Of a stretch of DNA of 64,000 nt, positions 58,786 to 64,000 are shown in pieces. The notes beneath the pieces were generated by a model. That model searched no databases, was not told the DNA's origin, and worked only from the letters and a program-made list of their open reading frames with translations. Numbering within the stretch: the first letter of the stretch is position 1; each line of letters begins with the position of its first letter. The stretch is from Paracidovorax wautersii (GTDB lineage: Bacteria; Pseudomonadota; Gammaproteobacteria; Burkholderiales; Burkholderiaceae_C): assembly GCF_900113035.1 (NCBI RefSeq), contig NZ_FONX01000002.1, positions 1 through 64,000 of the forward strand. The letters run 5' to 3'. The position numbers and the translations under genes are program-made.

Positions 58786-59004
58786 TCACTTGCGCCCGCC
58801 CACCACCAGCAGCACCCCGCCGATCACGATGGCGCCGATGCCGGCCCAGAGCGGGATGTTCACGGTTTCCTTTTCCTTGGCCGAGATCTCCAGCGGGCCC
58901 ATCTTCACCACGGTGGTGTCCTTGGTGTAGCTGAAGCTGCGGTAGGCCAGGCCCAGGGCGCCGGCAACGATGAGTGCGATGGCGACGATGCGGGTGGCGT
59001 TCAT
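58786..59004 (-). CDS. Small two-pass membrane protein (DUF3185-like)
   Basis: The product is 72 aa. Two membrane segments (RIVAIALIVAGALGLAY and LWAGIGAIVIGGVLLVVGG) flank a short loop with the conserved YTKDTTVVKMGPLEISAKEKET. I recall this layout as DUF3185; the role is unknown. The start MNATRIVAI is chosen from the hydrophobic profile. Confidence 0.75.
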   Translation of the reverse strand: MNATRIVAIALIVAGALGLAYRSFSYTKDTTVVKMGPLEISAKEKETVNIPLWAGIGAIVIGGVLLVVGGRK

Positions 59005-59143
59005 GGTGTCGGTTCTCCCTGTGATGCGATGTGATGTGATGTTGTCGTTGCAGCACACCCCGGCCTGGGGCGGGCGGCATGCCGGGCGCGAGCATAAGCC
59101 ACGCCGGCGCGCCCACCGCACGGCCAGCCGCTCAGCCAGACTC

Positions 59144-59797
59144 TCAGCGCGGCCGGTACATCTTGAAGAGCTGCTCCGGCCCCACCGTGAAATAGTCGGC
59201 CGGGCCGCCCGCGCGCAGGATGTGGCCGGCGCTGGCGGTGTCGTAGATGCCGTCCTTGAGCTGCGCCCGGTCGATGTGGATGGCGACCACCTCGCCCAGC
59301 ACCAGCCAGGTCGGCACCTGCACGCCGTCGGCGCCCTGCAGCTGCAGGATCTGCGTGCAGCGGCACTCGAAGCCCACCGGGCTCTCGGCCACGCGGGGCG
59401 GGGCCACCAGCGACGAGGCCAGGGGCGTGAGTCCCGCGAGCGTGAATTCGTCCACCTCGGGCGGCACGGCCGCGCAGGTCTGGTTCATGGTCTCGGCCAG
59501 ATCGCGGGTGGCCAGGTTCCACACGAATTCGCCCGTGGCCTGCACGTTGGCCAGCGTGTCCTTGGCGCCGATGCTCGCGAAGCCCACGATGGGCGGCACG
59601 TAGTTGAAGGCGTTGAAGAAGCTGTAGGGCGCCAGGTTGAGCGCGCCCGCAGCGTTCTGCGTGCTGATCCAGCCGATGGGGCGCGGCCCCACGATGGCGT
59701 TGAAGGGATCGTGCGGCAGGCCGTGGCCCTGGCGCGGCTGGTAGCTGTGAAAGCGCGCGTCGTCGCCGCCGGCAGGGGAGGGTGTGGGTGCGTTCAT
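59144..59797 (-). CDS. Flavin reductase-like FMN-binding protein (DIM6/NTAB family)
   Basis: The product is 217 aa. AIVGPRPIGWISTQNAAGALNLAPYSFFNAFNYVPPIVGFAS is the split-barrel FMN-binding signature. The C-terminus DYFTVGPEQLFKMYRPR is also typical. It may reduce flavin for an oxygenase or act on esters. It lies downstream of pobA on the same strand; PobA itself does not need a separate reductase. Confidence 0.88.
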   Translation of the reverse strand: MNAPTPSPAGGDDARFHSYQPRQGHGLPHDPFNAIVGPRPIGWISTQNAAGALNLAPYSFFNAFNYVPPIVGFASIGAKDTLANVQATGEFVWNLATRDLAETMNQTCAAVPPEVDEFTLAGLTPLASSLVAPPRVAESPVGFECRCTQILQLQGADGVQVPTWLVLGEVVAIHIDRAQLKDGIYDTASAGHILRAGGPADYFTVGPEQLFKMYRPR

Positions 59798-59834
59798 GCG
59801 AAGGCACCATACCGGCATTGGCGCCGGCCTGCAA

Positions 59835-59885
59835 TTGCTATCGAATAAATAGCTGAAGGCCCGCACCACGCCTGCGCTGCGGGCC
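59835..59885. repeat. TAGC-type dispersed repeat and GGCCCGC hairpin after pobA
   Basis: Between pobA and the flavin reductase gene are a TTGCTAT/ATAGCTG repeat (59835-59854) and a hairpin GGCCCGC/GCGGGCC (59858-59864, 59879-59885). On the minus strand the hairpin precedes the AT-rich repeat and could weakly terminate pobA transcripts. Confidence 0.4.
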
Positions 59886-59934
59886 TGAACGGCTCAAGGT
59901 CTTTCGGCGAAGGCCGTGCGCCACCCGTGGCCGG

Positions 59935-61350
<1,416 letters not shown>

Positions 61351-61410
61351 TTATCCACAGGCGCATCGGCCACCCCCCGCACGCAGTCCCCATCCGCAGC
61401 AGGCCCCACC

Positions 61411-62286
61411 ATGGCAACACGCACCGCAACCCCGGCCGGCACCCGCAAGAGGGCCACCACCACGCCCGCCGGCATCGCCCATGCCGACTTCATCGCCGGC
61501 ATGGCCAAGGGCCTGGCGGTGCTGGAGAGCTTCGACACCGAGCGCCAGCGCCTCAACGCCACGCTCGCGGCCGAGCGCGCCGGCCTCACGCGCGCGGCGG
61601 CGCGGCGCCATCTGCTCACGCTGGCGTACCTGGGCTATCTGGAAAGCGACGGGCAGTACTTCTGGCTCGCGCCCAAGGTGCTGCGGCTGGCCGGCAGCTA
61701 TCTCGCTTCGGCGCGGCTGCCGCGCGTGGTGCAGCCCACGCTCAACCGGCTGGCCGCGCAGACGCAGCTGCCCTTTTCCGCCGTGGTGCTGGAAGGGCGC
61801 GAGGTGGTCATCGTGGCGCGCAGCGCCGCCACGCCGCAGGGCGACGCCGTGCGCGGCACGGGCCACTACAGCAGCGCCCAGGGCGCGGCCGACCGCGTGC
61901 TGGCCTATGGCCTGCACCTGGGCAGCCGCCTGCCCGCGCACGCCACCTCCACCGGCCGCATGCTGCTGGCCACCCGCACCAAGAGCGCCGTGCGCGACTG
62001 GCTGCGCGGCCACCCGCTGCCGCGCCTGACGGCCTACACCCGCACCGACGCGCCCGCGCTGCGCGCCGCCATCGACCAGGCCCGCGCGGAGGATTGCTGC
62101 ATCGCCAGCGAAGAGCACGAGCTGGGCGTTCTGGCCCTGGCCGTGCCGCTGCGCGACCTGCAGGGCCACGCCGTGGCCGCGCTCAACGTGGTCACCGCGC
62201 CGGACCGGCTCTCGCCCGAGCGCCTCAAGCGCGATCTGCTGCCGCTGCTGCAGGACGCAGCGCGGGAATTGCGGCCCATGCTGTGA
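61411..62286 (+). CDS. pobR: IclR family regulator, PobR/PcaU-like
   Basis: The product is 291 aa. After a basic Thr/Ala-rich tail, the winged HTH (FIAGMAKGLAVLESFDTERQRLNATLAAERAGLTRAAARRHLLTL) spans about 28-85. The IclR effector domain ends DLLPLLQDAARELRPML. It is of the PcaR/PobR subgroup and divergent from pobA, so it should activate pobA with 4-hydroxybenzoate. The symbol is assigned from context. Confidence 0.88.
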   Translation: MATRTATPAGTRKRATTTPAGIAHADFIAGMAKGLAVLESFDTERQRLNATLAAERAGLTRAAARRHLLTLAYLGYLESDGQYFWLAPKVLRLAGSYLASARLPRVVQPTLNRLAAQTQLPFSAVVLEGREVVIVARSAATPQGDAVRGTGHYSSAQGAADRVLAYGLHLGSRLPAHATSTGRMLLATRTKSAVRDWLRGHPLPRLTAYTRTDAPALRAAIDQARAEDCCIASEEHELGVLALAVPLRDLQGHAVAALNVVTAPDRLSPERLKRDLLPLLQDAARELRPML

Positions 62287-62308
62287 CGGAAACGGTGCCG
62301 AAGAAATC

Positions 62309-62402
62309 AGAGCGACTCGCACAGCCCCGCGAAGCGGCTCTGGCAAGGCGCGAAGGCAGGATGGGGAACGACGCCAGCACTGCGGGCGTCCGAGCCGCTC
62401 TT
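62309..62402. repeat. Imperfect inverted repeat between convergent genes
   Basis: AGAGCGACTCG (62309-62319) is repeated inverted as CGAGCCGCTCT (62391-62401) with one mismatch. AGCGGCTC (62333-62340) pairs perfectly with GAGCCGCT (62392-62399), followed by TTTT. It could be a MITE relic or a convergent terminator for the IclR and aldo-keto reductase genes. Confidence 0.4.
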
Positions 62403-62412
62403 TTAGCCGCTC

Positions 62413-63414
62413 TCAGAACGACTCGGTATCCACCTCGCCCGTGCCCTGCGGGTTGTAGCGCGGGCCGGTCACCGTCTGCTGGTTGATCAGCGCCTCCACC
62501 CGCGCCATCACGTCGGCCGACAGCCGCACCTCCGCCGCGCCCAGGTCTTCCAGCAGGTGATCGACGCTCGTCGTGCCCGGGATGGGAATGATGTGCTCGC
62601 CGCGCTGCAGCAGCCACGCGATCGCCAGCTGCGCGGGCGTGCAGCCGGCCTCGGCCGCCAGCGCCTGGTAGGCGGGCAGCAGGCGCGCATTGGCGGCGTA
62701 GTTCTCGGGGCTGAAGCGCGGCATGGCGCGGCGGATGTCCTTGGCGTCCAGCGCGCCCACGTCCATCGGCCCGCACAAGAAGCCGCGCGCCACCGGGCTG
62801 AAGGCCACGAAGGCAGTGCCCAGCTCGCGGCAGGCGTCCAGCACGGCGATCTCGGGGTTGCGCGTCCAGAGCGAATATTCGGTCTGCACCGCGGCGATGG
62901 GGTGCACGGCCGCAGCGCGGCGCAGCGTGGCGGCCGACACTTCGGAGAGGCCGATGCTGCGGATCTTGCCCGCGCGCACCAGATCGGCCAGCGCGCCCAC
63001 GCTGTCTTCGATGGGCACGCGCTTGTCCCAGCGGTGCAGGTAGTAGAGGTCGATCACGTCGGTCTGCAGCCGGCGCAGGCTGTCTTCGCAGGTCTGCCGC
63101 AGCGTCTCGGGCCGCCCGTCGATCACGCGCACCAGCTTGCCGTCGCCATTCACGTCCACGCCCTGCATGCCGCACTTGCTGGCCAGCGTGAAGCGGCTGC
63201 GGTGCGGCTTCATCACGCGGCCCACCAGCGTCTCGTTGGCGCCGAAGCCATAGAGCGTGGCCGTGTCGAACAGCGTCACGCCCGCATCCAGCGCGGTGAG
63301 CAGCACGCGCTCGCCCTGCTCGGGGGAGACCGGCGCGCCGTAGGCGTGGGAGAGGTTCATGCAGCCAAGGCCGATGGCTGAGACTTCAAAGTTCGCGATA
63401 CGTCGTGTTTGCAT
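62413..63414 (-). CDS. Aldo/keto reductase
   Basis: The product is 333 aa. The AKR tetrad is in place: Asp in LFDTATLYGFGANETLVG, Tyr in the same segment, Lys in FTLASKCGM, His in DLYYLHRWDKRV. The NADPH site HIIPIPGTTSVDHLLEDLGAAEV is also present. It is of the AKR11/YajO-like group with unknown carbonyl substrate. Its start lies inside the 3' end of the preceding gene (29 base overlap). Confidence 0.92.
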   Translation of the reverse strand: MQTRRIANFEVSAIGLGCMNLSHAYGAPVSPEQGERVLLTALDAGVTLFDTATLYGFGANETLVGRVMKPHRSRFTLASKCGMQGVDVNGDGKLVRVIDGRPETLRQTCEDSLRRLQTDVIDLYYLHRWDKRVPIEDSVGALADLVRAGKIRSIGLSEVSAATLRRAAAVHPIAAVQTEYSLWTRNPEIAVLDACRELGTAFVAFSPVARGFLCGPMDVGALDAKDIRRAMPRFSPENYAANARLLPAYQALAAEAGCTPAQLAIAWLLQRGEHIIPIPGTTSVDHLLEDLGAAEVRLSADVMARVEALINQQTVTGPRYNPQGTGEVDTESF

Positions 63415-63910
63415 AGGAAGAGCTTAGTCGGGGTTGAAAGGTCGGCAGCGGTGCACGGATTCTTTGCCAGGCCAGGTGCTGCCAAGCCCGCGTGCCGTAG
63501 CCTGCCACGAGGTCATGACCGAGGGCCTGCCATGCCGGATCGCCTGCATCCAAGCCCAGGGCACTGATGAAGGGTTCCTGCACGATGAAGCATTGGCGAC
63601 GGTACGGCAACAGGAATCCGTCCCGCCGATCGGCGAGCACCGCGGCGGCTTCATCATGGCGAGCGAACCAGGTATGAAGCAGCAAACCGGTACGGGGAGC
63701 GTGCCAGAAGTCGCCCATGTCCATGCTCTGCATGGCCAGGCCACCCAGCACGCGGCGGGCATGCTCCCAGTGCAGGAAGCCGACTTCGCGCGCAACAGCC
63801 TGCAGGTGCGAACCCAAGGTCTGTGCGGCGCCGGTACCGTCGCGGCGAGCCTGGTTCAGGCGCACGCGGGCACGCACCTTGAGTTCCTCCACAGGCGCGT
63901 CGGTTCTCAT
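63386..63910 (-). CDS. Hypothetical protein with LHxxARxxGFxxW-type segment
   Basis: The product is 174 aa from an ATG that overlaps an upstream stop (ATGA). The N-terminal part, LKVRARVRLNQARRDGTGAAQTLGSHLQAVAREVGFLHWEHARRVLGG, resembles the short helical motif found in some glyoxalase-superfamily proteins. The rest (WHAPRTGLLLHTWFARHDEAAAVL) is unfamiliar. Composition is less GC-rich than the neighbours. It overlaps the aldo-keto reductase gene by 29 bases. Confidence 0.6.
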   Translation of the reverse strand: MRTDAPVEELKVRARVRLNQARRDGTGAAQTLGSHLQAVAREVGFLHWEHARRVLGGLAMQSMDMGDFWHAPRTGLLLHTWFARHDEAAAVLADRRDGFLLPYRRQCFIVQEPFISALGLDAGDPAWQALGHDLVAGYGTRAWQHLAWQRIRAPLPTFQPRLSSSYANTTYREL

Positions 63911-64000
63911 GATTGCCAGGCTCGCGGCGCAGGGCCCGCAGCGTTGCATGCCACTGCATCGAGCTGTGAGCGCAAGGCGGAGGCAATGTCTTCGGTCATG
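63907..64000 (-). CDS. Partial or very short upstream frame at window edge
   Basis: On the minus strand an ATG at 63999 opens a 30-codon frame (MTEDIASALRSQLDAV...APRAWQS) ending in a TGA that overlaps the next gene's ATG. It may be the 3' end of a longer gene continuing beyond the window. The overlap supports the start chosen for the following gene. Confidence 0.35.
   Translation of the reverse strand, partial: MTEDIASALRSQLDAVACNAAGPAPRAWQS

Overview
This 64 kb window is high-GC, densely packed DNA from a betaproteobacterium, most likely family Comamonadaceae (Acidovorax and relatives). The evidence is the mnmG-rsmG-parA-parB block with TGTTTCACGTGAAACA parS sites, a SAH riboswitch ahead of methionine synthase, pobA paired with an IclR-type regulator, and short dispersed 'TAGCTAT/ATAGCA' and 'GCGCTTG-N5-CAAGCGC' intergenic repeats of the kind I associate with that family. 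Almost all genes are chromosomal in character. No tRNA, rRNA, CRISPR array or phage was seen.

Layout. 1-0.54 kb: end of an IS5-family insertion sequence with a damaged transposase, inserted exactly at the stop codon of a FadL-type porin gene. 2.1-6.4 kb: GntR regulator plus amino-acid-type ABC importer plus ureidoglycolate-lyase-like enzyme, one operon. 6.7-10.4 kb: lipoprotein and cobalamin-dependent methionine synthase (MetH lacking the homocysteine domain) behind a SAH riboswitch. 10.5-12.8 kb: a lower-GC three-gene block of Rieske oxygenase, EmrE-type multidrug transporter and a regulator that fuses a helix-turn-helix to an NBR1-like FW (Ig-like) domain. 13.2-17.1 kb: phospholipase C and a beta-ketothiolase. 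17.3-20.4 kb: divergent copper module (cueR-copZ / copA) with two CueR-type promoters. 20.6-22.3 kb: chemoreceptor. 22.4-30.6 kb: divalent-metal CzcCBA efflux system facing a two-component system. 30.8-36.2 kb: ene-reductase, TauABC importer, glutathione transferase, BLUF light sensor. 36.6-43.5 kb: origin-proximal mnmG-rsmG-parAB block with four parS sites. 43.6-46.0 kb: a 268 bp non-autonomous mobile element (MITE) and a carboxylesterase. 46.3-56.0 kb: cobalamin riboswitch and an 11-gene corrin-ring operon. 56.1-64 kb: DUF2076 protein, LysR-linked decarboxylase, 4-hydroxybenzoate hydroxylase region, and aldo-keto reductase.

How it fits together. The cobalamin operon makes the cofactor used by MetH in the same window. 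Both are controlled at RNA level, by B12 and S-adenosylhomocysteine respectively. Two separate metal systems (CueR/CopA/CopZ for copper, Czc-type RND for divalent cations) and the His-rich tail on the cobalt chelatase point to a metal-exposed lifestyle. PobA, the LysR-CMD pair, FadL, BktB and the ene-reductase indicate use of aromatic and fatty acid carbon.

The most unusual items are the HTH-FW/SMR/Rieske block and a family of related inverted-repeat ends. One lies in the IS, one in the two-hairpin MITE and one is a solo end. Each directly abuts the TGA stop codon of a gene, and the MITE has regenerated the TCA/TGA as its target duplication.
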